Source of the DNA: Streptomyces sp. NRRL S-455
Lineage (GTDB): Bacteria; Actinomycetota; Actinomycetes; Streptomycetales; Streptomycetaceae
Assembly (NCBI RefSeq): GCF_000717875.1
Contig: NZ_JOCT01000036.1
Location: forward strand, 1-64,000
Length of the DNA: 64,000 bases
Reading direction: 5' to 3'
The position numbers and the translations under genes were made by a program. Under the pieces are notes generated by a model. That model did no database searches, was not told the DNA's origin, and saw nothing but the letters and a program-made list of their open reading frames with translations. Position 1 is the stretch's first letter, and each line of letters opens with the position of its first letter. Of the stretch, positions 8,628 to 17,776 are shown piece by piece.

Positions 8628-9410
8628 TCAGGGGTTGCGCTGGGCCCGGCGCAGGCCGTGATACCAGGCCAGAACCCGGTTCTCGGCGACGCGGAAGAGC
8701 AGGGAGAGGGCGAATCCGAGCAGGCCGAGCAGCAGCACGCCGCTCCACATCTCGGGGATGGCGAAGGACCGCTGGAACTGCACGATGGTGAAGCCGAGCC
8801 CGTTGCTGGCCGCGAACATCTCGCTGATGACCATGAGGATGATGGCAATGGAGAGGGCCTGGCGCATGCCGGTGACGATCTGAGGGCTGGCCGAGCGCAG
8901 CACCAGGTGCCACAGCCGGGAGGGGCCGGTGATGCCGTAGGAGCGGCAGGTGTCGCTGAGCACTTCGTCGACGGCTCGGACGCCTTCGACGGTGTTGAGC
9001 AGGATCGGCCACATGCAGCCGCTGACGATGACGATGACCTTCATGGTGTCGCCGATGCCCGCGAACAGCATGATGACGGGTACGAGCACCGGGGGCGGGA
9101 TGGCCCGGAAGAGTTCCAGGACCGGCTCCAGTACGTCGCGCACGCCACGGTGCATGCCGACCACCAGGCCGAGTCCGACACCGACGGCGACGGCGAGGAG
9201 ATAGCCGGTGAGCAGGCGGACCAGGCTGGGTACGACGTCCGAGAGCAGTCGTTCGCCCGTCCATACCTCCCCGAACTTGCCCAGGATGGTGGACAGGGGG
9301 GGAAGGTAGAAGTCGGTGCTGCCCGCGGTGGCGAACCACCACACGGCGAACAGGACCGCGGGCAGGCCCAGGACCAGCCCGGTCCGCCGGGCGAGTGTGA
9401 GGACGGTCAT
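8628..9410 (-). CDS. ABC transporter permease, NitT/TauT type (second permease)
   Basis: A 260-residue integral membrane protein with about six hydrophobic segments and the EAA-like loop SYGITGPSRLWHLVL characteristic of SsuC/TauC permeases. ATG 9410 overlaps the stop of the preceding permease gene by 4 bases (ATGA), implying translational coupling. The two permeases differ in sequence and probably form a heterodimer. Confidence 0.9.
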   Translation of the reverse strand: MTVLTLARRTGLVLGLPAVLFAVWWFATAGSTDFYLPPLSTILGKFGEVWTGERLLSDVVPSLVRLLTGYLLAVAVGVGLGLVVGMHRGVRDVLEPVLELFRAIPPPVLVPVIMLFAGIGDTMKVIVIVSGCMWPILLNTVEGVRAVDEVLSDTCRSYGITGPSRLWHLVLRSASPQIVTGMRQALSIAIILMVISEMFAASNGLGFTIVQFQRSFAIPEMWSGVLLLGLLGFALSLLFRVAENRVLAWYHGLRRAQRNP

Positions 9411-10276
9411 CGCTGTCCCTCCCTGCGCATCGATTGGTGCCAGTGCAGTGCCCGCCGCTCGACCGCCCGGGCCACCAGGTTGACCGCGACCCCGAGGAGT
9501 CCGGTGACCAGTACCAGGGCGTAGACCCGCGGTACGGCGCCGGAGGTCTGCGCGACCGCGAGCTGGTTGCCCAGGCCGGGCGAACCGATGACGAGTTCGG
9601 CGGTGATCGTCAGGACGAGTGCCACGGTCGCGGCCAGCCGCACGCCGGTCATCACGTACGGCAGCGCGGTGGGCCACAGTACGTACCGAACCCGTCCCCA
9701 ACTACCCATCCGGTAGCTGCGGGCGGTGTCCTCGGCCACCGGGTCGACGTCCTGCATGCCGGCCAGGACCTGGACGAGCACCTGCCAGAAGGAGGCGTAC
9801 ACGACCAGCAGCAGCTTCGACTCCAGGTCGGTGCCGTACAGCAGCACCGCCACCGGGATGAGCGCCACCGACGGGATGGGGCGCAGGAACTCGATGGTGG
9901 AGGCGGTCACCGCCCGCAGCACCGGCACCGATCCGATCACCACGCCGGCCACCACCCCGGCCACCACGGCGATGGCCAGGCCCAGGCCCCAACCGGTGAG
10001 GGTGTCACCGAGCGCGGTCCAGAACGCGTCTTCGCCGAGCAGCTGCCACAGGGCCCGGCCCATCTCGGAGGCGGGCGGAAGGTAGTCGGCGGAGACCACA
10101 CCGATGTGCGGCAGCACCTCGAGCAACACCACCAGCCCGGCCAGGCCTGCCAGTCCGCGCAACGGGGTGCGCGCTCTGTCCAGAGTGCGCCGCACGCGGC
10201 CACCGCCCACCCCGCCGGGACCTGTCGCGGTCCCGGCGGGCTTCGTCAGCACAGGAGTGCTCCCGGACGCGCTCAT
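9407..10276 (-). CDS. ABC transporter permease, NitT/TauT type (first permease)
   Basis: A 289-residue membrane protein with about 35 cytosolic N-terminal residues followed by six hydrophobic segments. SYRMGSWGRVRYVLWP is the ATPase-contact loop. ATG 10276 overlaps the stop of the substrate-binding protein gene by 4 bases, and its own stop overlaps the next permease start, so binding protein, permease, permease and ATPase form one tightly coupled operon. Confidence 0.9.
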   Translation of the reverse strand: MSASGSTPVLTKPAGTATGPGGVGGGRVRRTLDRARTPLRGLAGLAGLVVLLEVLPHIGVVSADYLPPASEMGRALWQLLGEDAFWTALGDTLTGWGLGLAIAVVAGVVAGVVIGSVPVLRAVTASTIEFLRPIPSVALIPVAVLLYGTDLESKLLLVVYASFWQVLVQVLAGMQDVDPVAEDTARSYRMGSWGRVRYVLWPTALPYVMTGVRLAATVALVLTITAELVIGSPGLGNQLAVAQTSGAVPRVYALVLVTGLLGVAVNLVARAVERRALHWHQSMRREGQR

Positions 10277-11247
10277 GAGAACAGGGCATCCAGGTCGGGC
10301 TTCTTACCGCCGAAGATGCCGTCCTGCTCGCCGAGCGAGGCCAGCTTCTCCAGGGAGGCCATGTCGTACTCGGCCGGCCAGGTCGGCAGCGTCAGCTTCT
10401 TCAGCACCTCGCCGTCGATCTTGGTGTAGGTCGTGACGATCTGACGTGCCTCGTCCGGGTGCTCGGAGGCGTATTTCAGCGACTCGGTCACGGCCTCGGT
10501 GAACTTCTTCACCAGGTCGGGGTTCTCCTGGGCCAGCTTGGTGGAGGCGAAGTACGTCGCGATGGTGAGGTTCGGGTCGGTCTCGGCGAACGGCGACGCC
10601 ACGACGCGGGCGCCCTGGCCCTTGGCGATGGTCAGCGCGGGCTCGCCCACCCACGCGGCGTCCACCTGCCCGCCGTCCAGCGCGGCCGGCATCTGGTCGA
10701 ACGGCATCTCGACGAACTTGACCTTCGAGGGGTCGCCGCCGTCCTTGCGCACCACCTCACGGACCGTGGTGTCCCCGATGTTCTGCAGGGTGTTGACCGC
10801 CACCGTCTTGCCGGCAAGTTCCTTGGCCGACTTGATGGGGCTGTCCTCCTTGACGGCCACCCCGCTGATGTCCTTTCCGGTGTCACCGGTGGAGGCGGTC
10901 CCGTTGACCACTGACTTGATCGGCACACCCTTGGTCTGGGCGATCATCAACGACGTGACGTTGCTGAATCCGAACTGGAACTGGCCGCTCACCACGCCGG
11001 GGATAATCGCGGCGCCGCCCTGGGCGGTCTCCATTTTCAGGTCGATGCCGCGGCTGCTGAAGAACCCCTTCTTCTGCCCCAGATACAGGGGGGCCACATC
11101 GACGATCGGGATGATCCCTACTTTGACCTGGGTGGTCTTGTCCCCGGCCGAGGAGGACGCACCACCGGTCCCGGAAGAAGATCCGCATCCGGCCGCGGCT
11201 GCGACCGTCACTACCGCTATGGCAAGCCCGAGAACGCGCCTTTGCAT
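10273..11247 (-). CDS. ABC transporter substrate-binding lipoprotein (NMT1/SsuA-like)
   Basis: A 324-residue lipoprotein: signal peptide MQRRVLGLAIAVVTVAAAAG with the lipobox cysteine at residue 21, then a Ser/Gly-rich linker and the mature domain from KVGIIPIVDVAPLYLGQKKG. Residues GGAAIIPGVVSGQFQFGFSN and DAAWVGEPALTIA are typical of NMT1/THI5-like and aromatic-sulfonate binders. It leads the operon and should capture the ligand outside the membrane. AGGAGG precedes ATG 11247. The ligand cannot be read from sequence; a sulfonate, pyrimidine-like or small aromatic compound are all possible. Confidence 0.88.
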   Translation of the reverse strand: MQRRVLGLAIAVVTVAAAAGCGSSSGTGGASSSAGDKTTQVKVGIIPIVDVAPLYLGQKKGFFSSRGIDLKMETAQGGAAIIPGVVSGQFQFGFSNVTSLMIAQTKGVPIKSVVNGTASTGDTGKDISGVAVKEDSPIKSAKELAGKTVAVNTLQNIGDTTVREVVRKDGGDPSKVKFVEMPFDQMPAALDGGQVDAAWVGEPALTIAKGQGARVVASPFAETDPNLTIATYFASTKLAQENPDLVKKFTEAVTESLKYASEHPDEARQIVTTYTKIDGEVLKKLTLPTWPAEYDMASLEKLASLGEQDGIFGGKKPDLDALFS

Positions 11248-11289
11248 GGGGCCTCCTGAACAGGAACGAGTACGTGCGCAATGCGAACA

Positions 11290-11306
11290 TTCGTCCGCGT
11301 GCCGAA
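11290..11306. promoter_or_regulatory. candidate IclR-type operator upstream of the ABC importer
   Basis: TTCG and CGAA half sites separated by 9 bases lie 43 bases upstream of the binding-protein start codon, in the only sizeable leader of the operon. IclR proteins often use such short inverted repeats. This is a pattern match only. Confidence 0.25.
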
Positions 11307-11621
11307 CAAATGCAAGCGGAGATTATGTCCCTGCCCGAATCGCGTCAATAGGTTGCGCCGAGGCTCCTCCCGGAACCGCGCCCTGCCGTCTTCTCCAGAT
11401 CCAGACATGTTCCGACGGGTGCACCCCAGCAGCAGCAAGCCTGAGGCGCGGACGCGTGCAGCGAAGACCCAGGAGTCCTACTCCGCGCCGCGGTCGACCA
11501 CCTTGGTCACCCGCTCGTGGGGGTCCTCGCCCTGGTAGCCGGGTACTTGTCGGCGTGGTGCACGCCCGCGCCGAGGACGTTCGTCACGGCGTCGGAGTTG
11601 TCGACCCGCACCTTGGTGTTC

Positions 11622-11783
11622 GTGCACGCGATACGTCTCCAGTTCCCCGTCGGGGAATTCGTACGGTGCCGCCTGGTCGTCGCAGTAATTCGCCGGAATG
11701 CTGAGGAGTTCGGCGCCCGCCGCACGGACGTGCCGCACCGCCTCGACGATGTCCTTGACGACGAACGCCGCATGTCGGGGCCG
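11622..11783 (-). pseudogene. VOC / hydroxyphenylpyruvate-dioxygenase-like domain fragment
   Basis: Minus-strand residues HAAFVVKDIVEAVRHVRAAG, ELLSIPANYCDD and YEFPDGELETYR resemble part of the C-terminal dioxygenase domain of HPPD-like and dehydroshikimate-dehydratase-HPPD fusion proteins. No start codon and no metal-ligand set is present. Downstream, to 11478, another frame reads VDNSDAVTNVLGAGVHHADK, which looks like coding sequence of a second, unidentified gene tail joined to it. Confidence 0.5.
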
Positions 11784-11937
11784 GACCTCGCGGGCCACCG
11801 CTGAACACGCGGGTGTCTCGTGTCCAGCGGGTGAGGCACCCGACTGCCCCTCGGTCGCGCTCGACGAACAGGCGGTGGAAGCGAGACACCGAAGCCGTGA
11901 CCGGGACACCCAGCTCCCGCAGGCGCAGGGACACGGT

Positions 11938-12740
11938 CTACGTATGGGCGTCGGCGCCTCGGCGGGAGAACTCGGCAGCGTAGTCAGCTCGTGTGGAGCC
12001 TGCTTCCTTGGTCCACTTCTCGGCCCGGCTGATGTGCAGTCCGAGGAGGCGGCTGAGCACGACGGCGGGGAGCTCGGCGGAGAGATCCATCAGCGTGGTG
12101 TTGCGTGCGGGCCGTGCCTTGATGCCCAGGGCGGTGAGCTTGCGCATGAGCTGTCGGCTGCTGATCGGCTGTCCACCGGCCGTGCCCGGGAAGAGCCATG
12201 GGTGATCGTCACTGCGTCCGAGGGTCGAGGAGCCGTGCCGCTGCTGGACGAGCTCCAATACGAGGGCGTCCAGCGGTGGCGGCAGTTCGATCGGGGGGGA
12301 CCCGAGCTTGAGCGCAACCCCGCCCTCCATGCGGGTGACCTGGTCGAGCCGGATCTGGGAGGTCCGACTCAGAGGCTGGGCGAACAGCAAGAGAAGAAGG
12401 CCCGCGACGCGGGTGGCGGTGTCAACCCCGTCGCCCTTCACGAGTCGGCGGACGTGGACCCATCGTTGATCTCGCTCAATGAGGACCATCGACGCGTCCT
12501 TGGGCGGGATCGGGATCAGGACGTGGTGAGCGTGGCTGTTCCGTACCGACCAGACCAGGAAGGTCCGGGCGAGGTAGCGGACCCAGATGTCAGTGGCCAG
12601 CCAGTCGTCGATGTCGTGCTGGGTGCAGGTGGCCAGGCTCTTGCTGCGGGCCCGGAGCCATTCGATCAGCTGGATTGCAGCCTTGACCTCACGGCGGACG
12701 ACCACCGCCTGGTGCAGCGTGACGGGCCGTTTCTCGGCGC
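11938..12740 (-). pseudogene. site-specific recombinase/integrase-like protein, N-terminally truncated
   Basis: The frame carries the C-terminal part of a conserved actinobacterial recombinase-like protein: LLLLFAQPLSRTSQIRLDQV, HPWLFPGTAGGQPISSRQLM and the tail SRLLGLHISRAEKWTKEAG. An arginine in an LxxR context is present, but I see no clear HxxR or catalytic tyrosine, so it may belong to the degenerate branch. Homology begins where the oppositely oriented ferredoxin fragment starts (about 12740), so one event removed both N-termini. Confidence 0.5.
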
Positions 12741-12744
12741 TCCC

Positions 12745-12918
12745 AAATGCGTCGCCTCGGGGCAGTGCGTCCTGCTCGCCCCGGAGGTCTTCGACCAGCA
12801 GGAGGAAGACGGCCTCGTCATCCTGCTGGACGAGACCCCGGCACCCGACCACCACGACGCCGTGAGGGAGTCGGCGGTGGTGTGCCCGGCCACGGCGATA
12901 CGGCTGACCGAATCGTGA
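12745..12918 (+). pseudogene. [3Fe-4S]-type P450 ferredoxin, missing its first residues
   Basis: Fifty-seven codons read KCVASGQCVLLAPEVFDQ through to VCPATAIRLTES and a stop. The three cysteines (C-x5-C and CP) and the length match small Streptomyces ferredoxins that feed P450s. These normally begin 6-12 residues earlier with a MKVxVDxxKC strand, which is absent here because the sequence joins the recombinase relic. Its stop overlaps the GTG of the ferredoxin reductase (GTGA), so the original order was ferredoxin, reductase, P450. No start codon with a ribosome site is visible, so it is probably not translated properly. Confidence 0.75.
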
Positions 12919-14099
12919 ACTCACTGAACCGGATCGCGATCGTCGGAGCCTCGGCTGCCGGGCTCGCCGCCGCCGAGACGCTGCGGCGGGAGGGGTACGA
13001 GGGTGCGATCACGTTCATCGGCGACGAGCCCTTGTCGCCCTACGACAGGCCGCCGTTGTCGAAGGAGATCCTGTCGGGATCGTGGGCCGCCGACCGGCTC
13101 GCGCTGCGCCCGGAGTCCGATCTGGACGCCCTGCACCTGGAGCTGCGCCTCGGCCTCACCGCGACCGGACTGGACCTGACCGGTCGTACGGTGTCGCTGG
13201 CCGACGGCTCTGAGGTGGGCTTCGACGGCCTCATCGTGGCAACGGGTGTACGGCCGCGTCGGCTGCCCGGCGAGCGGGCGCATGTGCTGCGCACACTGGA
13301 CGACGCGCTCGCCCTGCGGGACCGCATCCGGCCCGGTTGCCACCTGGCCGTGGTCGGAGCCGGATTCCTCGGCTCCGAGGCCGCCTCAGTGGCTCGCGCC
13401 CTGGGCGCGAGGGTGACGCTGCTGGAGCCGGCCTCCGTGCTCCTCGCTCACGCGGTGGGCGAGGACGTCGGACGCGTGCTCTCCTCCCTCCACGACGAGC
13501 ACGGCGTGGACCTGCGCACCGGAGTGACGGCCGCCGAGGTCGTCTCCGGTGGCGTACGCCTCGGCGACGGCAGCGTGCTCAGGGCCGACGAGGTACTCCT
13601 GGCCATCGGCTCCCACCCCAACACCGAATGGCTGGAGGGCAGCGGCGTGACCGTCGGCGACGGCCTGGTGTGCGACGAGTTCAGTGCCGCTGCCCCTGGC
13701 GTGTACGGAGCCGGCGACGTGGCCTCGTGGCACAACCCCCTGTTCGGCACGCGGATGCGCGTCGAGCACCGCACGAACGCCGCCGAACAAGGTATGGCCG
13801 CCGCCCGCAACCTGCTCAACCCGCAGGCACGCAAGTCCTTCGCGCCGGTGCCGTACTTCTGGTCCGACCAGTACGGCATGAAGATCCAGGCCCACGGCTA
13901 CCTGCGCGGACACGACGAGGTCACCGTCGTGGAGGGCGACCTGGCTTCCCGCCGGTTCGTCGCCGCCTACCGCAGAGGCGACCGCCTCACCGGAGTCCTC
14001 GGCGTCGGTATGCCGCCGAAGGCGATCCGGGCATGGCGCCAGTCCGTCGCCCTGCGCGCCGCCTGGCGTGACGCCGTGGAGTCGGCCCGGACGCCCTGA
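12915..14099 (+). CDS. NAD(P)H-dependent ferredoxin reductase (rhodocoxin/putidaredoxin reductase type)
   Basis: A 394-residue FAD enzyme with two dinucleotide motifs, RIAIVGASAAGLAAAETLR at the start and HLAVVGAGFLGSEAASVAR near 145, plus the FAD-contact block GVYGAGDVASW near 265. Its reductase C-terminal domain resembles those of P450 and Rieske oxygenase partners. GTG 12915 overlaps the ferredoxin stop. It would pass electrons from NAD(P)H through the ferredoxin to the P450 45 bases downstream, but both partners are now truncated, so its physiological role may be lost or taken over by other redox partners. Confidence 0.88.
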   Translation: MNSLNRIAIVGASAAGLAAAETLRREGYEGAITFIGDEPLSPYDRPPLSKEILSGSWAADRLALRPESDLDALHLELRLGLTATGLDLTGRTVSLADGSEVGFDGLIVATGVRPRRLPGERAHVLRTLDDALALRDRIRPGCHLAVVGAGFLGSEAASVARALGARVTLLEPASVLLAHAVGEDVGRVLSSLHDEHGVDLRTGVTAAEVVSGGVRLGDGSVLRADEVLLAIGSHPNTEWLEGSGVTVGDGLVCDEFSAAAPGVYGAGDVASWHNPLFGTRMRVEHRTNAAEQGMAAARNLLNPQARKSFAPVPYFWSDQYGMKIQAHGYLRGHDEVTVVEGDLASRRFVAAYRRGDRLTGVLGVGMPPKAIRAWRQSVALRAAWRDAVESARTP

Positions 14100-14144
14100 C
14101 GCGCCGCGCCGCCCCGCCCACATCCCATGAAGAAAGGAATCCCC

Positions 14145-15047
14145 ATGTCGGAAACCCTGCCCGAGCGCCGTTCGATCCCCATTCAGCGGGCGAAAGGCTG
14201 CCCGTTCGACCCGCCCCCCGAGCTCGAGGAACTCCGGGAGAAGGAGCCGGTGTGCCCGGTCACCATGCCGGACGGCACCGACGGATGGCTGCTCACAGGC
14301 TACGACGACGTCTACGCGACCCTGCGCAACCACCAGACCTTCAGCTCCCGCGGTGAACTGCGCACCTCGGCCATCGGAACCATGCTCTCCGCACGCCGGC
14401 CCGCCGGCCCCGGCAACATGAACCCTATGGACCCGCCGGACCACACCCGCCTGCGCCGCAAGGTCCAGGGCAAGTTCACCACCAAGCGGGTCGCCCAGCT
14501 CTCCGATGCCATCACACGGATCGTCGACGAGCGTCTCGACGAGATGGAGCGCGTGGGGCCCCCGGTCGACCTGGTCGAGACGTACTCCCTGCCCATCCCC
14601 TCACTGGTCATCTGCGAACCCCTCGGCGTGCCCTATGGGGACCACGCGGAGTTCCAGTCCCGTAGCGCCGCCCTGCTGAAAATGGGCAGCACCGCGGAAG
14701 AGTACGCCGCGGCGAACCAGGGGCTCCTGCACTTCGTCCACGAACTGGCCCGCCACAAGCGCGCCCAGCCGACGGACGACATACTCAGCGAACTCGCCCA
14801 GGACGAGGAGCTCTCCCTGGAGGAGACGGCCGCCCTCGGCATGAGCCTGCTCGTGGCCGGTCACGAGACCACCGCCAACATGATCACCCTGTCCACCTTC
14901 GCCCTGCTCCAGCGCCCCGACCAACTGGCACTGCTGCGCGAAGACCTGGCCGGCCGGATCGACAACGCGGTCGAGGAACTGCTCCGCTACCTGACCATCC
15001 CGCAGTACGGCCTGGAACGCGCCGCTCTGGAAGACGTCGAGGTCCAC
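14145..15047 (+). pseudogene. cytochrome P450, truncated before the heme-binding region
   Basis: ATG 14145 follows AAGAAAGGAA. Residues 1-300 are a good class I bacterial P450: MDPPDHTRLRRKVQ, LGMSLLVAGHETTANM (I-helix with AGxET) and NAVEELLRYLTIPQYGLER (the K-helix region approached). After about base 15047 the frame turns into unrelated low-complexity proline/serine codons, and the open frame runs to 15428. The heme-ligand motif FxxGxHxCxG and the last 100 or so residues are absent. The protein could not bind heme normally. Confidence 0.85.
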
Positions 15048-15402
15048 CTTTCCCCTGCCGCCGTCACACAAGGGGCACCCTCTGTTCCCGTCCGCCCCGC
15101 CACCGTCCGGCTGCTGAGCGTCACCACGCCCGCACCACCGCCGGTCCCTCACCTATCCCGGGACTCACCTCCGCCGAACCGACAACGATTCCGGCCCCAC
15201 AGCGCGCGGTGGGGCCGGAACCCGGCACCGCCGTGGCCGGTGAGAAAGCCACGGATGGTTTTGGGCCAGCGAGGCCGGAGAGCTGTGCGGCGAGAAGGCG
15301 GTGGTGTCGGCGCCCGTACTGTTCAGCGGGCATGGCGGGATTCCGTTGCTGGTTGGCCGGCGGTGCTGGCCGGTGTCCGGGGATGGGGCGTGTCAGGACG
15401 GA
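15048..15402. other. scrap DNA between truncated P450 and SpoIIE fragment
   Basis: About 355 bases follow the P450 junction. I found no conserved reading frame, RNA or terminator here on either strand. The open frames have proline/arginine-rich, shadow-like composition. Confidence 0.4.
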
Positions 15403-15606
15403 GGGGCCCATGGTGGCGGACACGTTGATGCCATGGCCGACGACGAGACCGACCCGTGCGCCGGGCAACGGAATCACGTCGAACCAGTCGCCGCCCACCT
15501 CGGCGTCGCCGCCCGACGGTAGATAGCGGGCGGCCATCTCCACCGCGGCGTGGGGGACCTGGCTGGGGGGGGCAGCAGGGCGCGCGTACCGGCTGGCGTT
15601 GTCCAC
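15403..15606 (-). pseudogene. SpoIIE-type PP2C phosphatase fragment
   Basis: Minus-strand residues MDNASRYARP, EVGGDWFDVIPLPGARVGLV and HGINVSATMG match the start of the SpoIIE catalytic domain. The full-length protein at 60229-63813 has VDNARRYTRE, GVGGDWFDVIPLSGARVALV and GHGMNAAATMG in the same order. The relic lacks the connecting helix and the GD of GDVxGHG, so the metal site is broken. It is a decayed paralogue rather than a recent copy. Confidence 0.7.
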
Positions 15607-15792
15607 GTGGTTGGCTGGAGCCGGTCCACATGGGCGGTGCGAGGCGTGATGCCGCAGCCAGGCAACCGGCCGTCAGGTGGTCGTGGCCGTAGTCCCAGTC
15701 CTCTGTGGAACCCGCCCGCCGGCTCACCGACGGGCACCGCAGGAGAGGCTTTCTCCATCCGCCGAGGCAGCCCCTCCTGTCCTTGCGGTTGT

Positions 15793-16596
15793 TCATCCGA
15801 CGGCGTCACCGGCGACGTAGCGGGCGTTGCGGTCGACCGAGTGGTAGATGTCGGCGGCGATCGGGCGGCGGAGTTCCTCGGCGAGGTGGCCGAGGAGTCC
15901 GGCCGCGCGGGCCAGGAGAGCGAAGCCGCGCAGCAACTCTGCGGGGAGGCGGAGGTCGGCGAGGGCGGCACCGCACACGCCGGCGCCGTTGAGGGGCAGG
16001 GTCCGGCCGAGGATCTCGGGTGCCATGCGGCCGAGGGCCTCGAACAGGGCGAGGTGGGGGCCGTAAACCCCTTCCTCTCGCGCGATGCGGATGATCACTG
16101 TTGTACGCGGGTCGCGTTCCTTGTGCACGGGGTGGCCGAGGCCGGGCACGAACCGTTTGGTCGCCTTGCGTTCCGCCAGTGCCTTGCCCGCCAGGGCGTC
16201 CCACTCCTCGGTGGTGGCCGGGAGCGGGTCTCCCGCGGCAGTGATCACCTCGTCGAGGAAGCGGCCGGTGTCCTCGGTGACACCGAGAAAGCGGGAGCCG
16301 CCGCCGAGCAGGCCGGCGGCCATGGCTCCTTGGATGGACTCCGGTGCGGACAGCAGGGTCAGACGGGCGGCGATGGCGGTGGGGGTGAAGCCGTGGTCGG
16401 CCAGCGCGACCAATACCGTCTCGAAGAGCCGTACCTCGCCCGCGCTGGGGCGGCGCTGGGCGGCGAGCCAGAAGGCGAGTTCGCCGAAGCCGACCTGGCC
16501 CATAAGGTCGTTCGCCAGGTCATGGCCGAGCAGTCTGATGGTGGTGGCATCCGATGTGCCGAGTCCGGTCGGGTACTGGGGCTGTCCGGCAGTCAC
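15793..16596 (-). CDS. citryl-CoA-lyase-like protein (citrate synthase fold)
   Basis: The 267-residue protein matches the citryl-CoA lyase / C-terminal ATP-citrate-lyase branch of the citrate synthase fold, much shorter than true citrate synthases. Landmarks are FGELAFWLAAQRRPS, FVPGLGHPVHKERDPRT (the active-site His loop) and RAAGLLGHLAEELRRPI near the end. GTG 16596 overlaps the stop of the CoA-transferase gene (GTGA), so the two are translationally coupled. The likely reaction is retro-aldol or Claisen cleavage of a CoA thioester formed by the transferase, releasing acetyl- or propionyl-CoA and a keto acid. The substrate is inferred, not shown. Confidence 0.78.
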   Translation of the reverse strand: MTAGQPQYPTGLGTSDATTIRLLGHDLANDLMGQVGFGELAFWLAAQRRPSAGEVRLFETVLVALADHGFTPTAIAARLTLLSAPESIQGAMAAGLLGGGSRFLGVTEDTGRFLDEVITAAGDPLPATTEEWDALAGKALAERKATKRFVPGLGHPVHKERDPRTTVIIRIAREEGVYGPHLALFEALGRMAPEILGRTLPLNGAGVCGAALADLRLPAELLRGFALLARAAGLLGHLAEELRRPIAADIYHSVDRNARYVAGDAVG

Positions 16597-17756
16597 TGGT
16601 CCGTGTCCTTGTCCGCCGCGAGCCAGGCCCGCAGCTCGTCGCCGTGCTGGTCGAGGTCGGGGGGAGGAAGGATGTGCCGTGGCGCGGTGGCACTGAAGGT
16701 GATCGGGTTGCGGATCATCGGTGTTGCCTGCGCTCCTGAGCCGACGGTGACCACCGGGTCGAGCCCCAGCTCCTTGGCGAGGGCAACACCGCCGTCCACG
16801 TGGTTGATCGGTCCGCACGGGATCCCGGCCGCGGACAGTTTCTTGAACCACTCGTCCGCCGGGCGCTCCTTGAGCTTGGCGACCAGGAGCGGGCCCAACT
16901 GTTCGCGGTTGCGGGTGCGGGCCTCGTTGCCGGCGAAGCGGGGGTCCTCGGGCAGCTCGTCCAGGCCGAGTTCGGCGCAGAGTCTGCGGAACTGGCCGTC
17001 GTTGCCTGCGATGACGATGAGGTCCTTGTCCGCCGTGGGCAGCGGCTCGTAGGGGAACAGGCTGGGGTGTGCGTTGCCCATCCGATGCGGGACGACGTCG
17101 CCGGCCACGTAGGCGGAGGTGTGGTTCACCAGTCCTGACAGCGCTGAGGACAGGAGATTGACCTCCACGTGCTGCCCGGCCCCGGTCGCGTTGCGGTGGT
17201 TCAGGGCGGCCAGGATGCCGATGGCGGCGTGCATCCCCGTCATGACGTCGAACACCGAGATCCCCGCCCGATACGGCGGGCCGTCCGCGTCTCCGGTCAG
17301 GCTCATCAGGCCCGATGCCGCTTGGACCAGGAGGTCGTAGCCGGGCAGGGACGCCCCACCCGTGGTGCCGAAACCGCTGATCGAGGCGTAGACCAGTCCC
17401 GGGTTGTCGGCGCTGACCGTGTCGTAGTCCAGGCCGAAGCGCGTCAGGCCGCCGGGCTTGAAGTTCTCGATCATGACGTCGGCGCGCGAGACAAGTTCCC
17501 TGGCCAGGCGTAGGTCCCCGGGGTTCTTGAGGTCCAGGGCGATGGACCGCTTGTTGCGGTTGATGCCGAGGTAATAGGTCGAGACCTCGTCGCGGACCGG
17601 CGGCACCCAGGTGCGCGTGTCGTCACCGGCGGGTGATTCCACCTTGATCACCTCGGCGCCCATGTCCCCGAGCAGCATGGTGGCGTACGGCCCGGCGAGG
17701 ATGCGGGAGAAGTCGGCGATCAGCAGCCCGTCGAGGGCTCCAGCTGTGTCGGTCAT
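16593..17756 (-). CDS. CaiB/BaiF family III acyl-CoA transferase
   Basis: A 387-residue protein of normal length for family III CoA-transferases. Landmarks are LIADFSRILAGPYATMLLGD at the N-terminus, NRNKRSIALDLKNP, DVMIENFKPGGLTRFGLDY, the GYDLLVQAASGLMSLTG block and AGISVFDVMTGMHAAIGILA. At the position where formyl-CoA transferase has its catalytic Asp (in VAMQDAVL) this protein reads VNLLSSAL, a serine, so its mechanism or acyl specificity may differ. It is the first gene of a two-gene operon with the lyase. A 15-base palindrome lies 21 bases upstream. Confidence 0.85.
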   Translation of the reverse strand: MTDTAGALDGLLIADFSRILAGPYATMLLGDMGAEVIKVESPAGDDTRTWVPPVRDEVSTYYLGINRNKRSIALDLKNPGDLRLARELVSRADVMIENFKPGGLTRFGLDYDTVSADNPGLVYASISGFGTTGGASLPGYDLLVQAASGLMSLTGDADGPPYRAGISVFDVMTGMHAAIGILAALNHRNATGAGQHVEVNLLSSALSGLVNHTSAYVAGDVVPHRMGNAHPSLFPYEPLPTADKDLIVIAGNDGQFRRLCAELGLDELPEDPRFAGNEARTRNREQLGPLLVAKLKERPADEWFKKLSAAGIPCGPINHVDGGVALAKELGLDPVVTVGSGAQATPMIRNPITFSATAPRHILPPPDLDQHGDELRAWLAADKDTDQ

Positions 17757-17776
17757 CGGGCGACACCCTTCAATAT

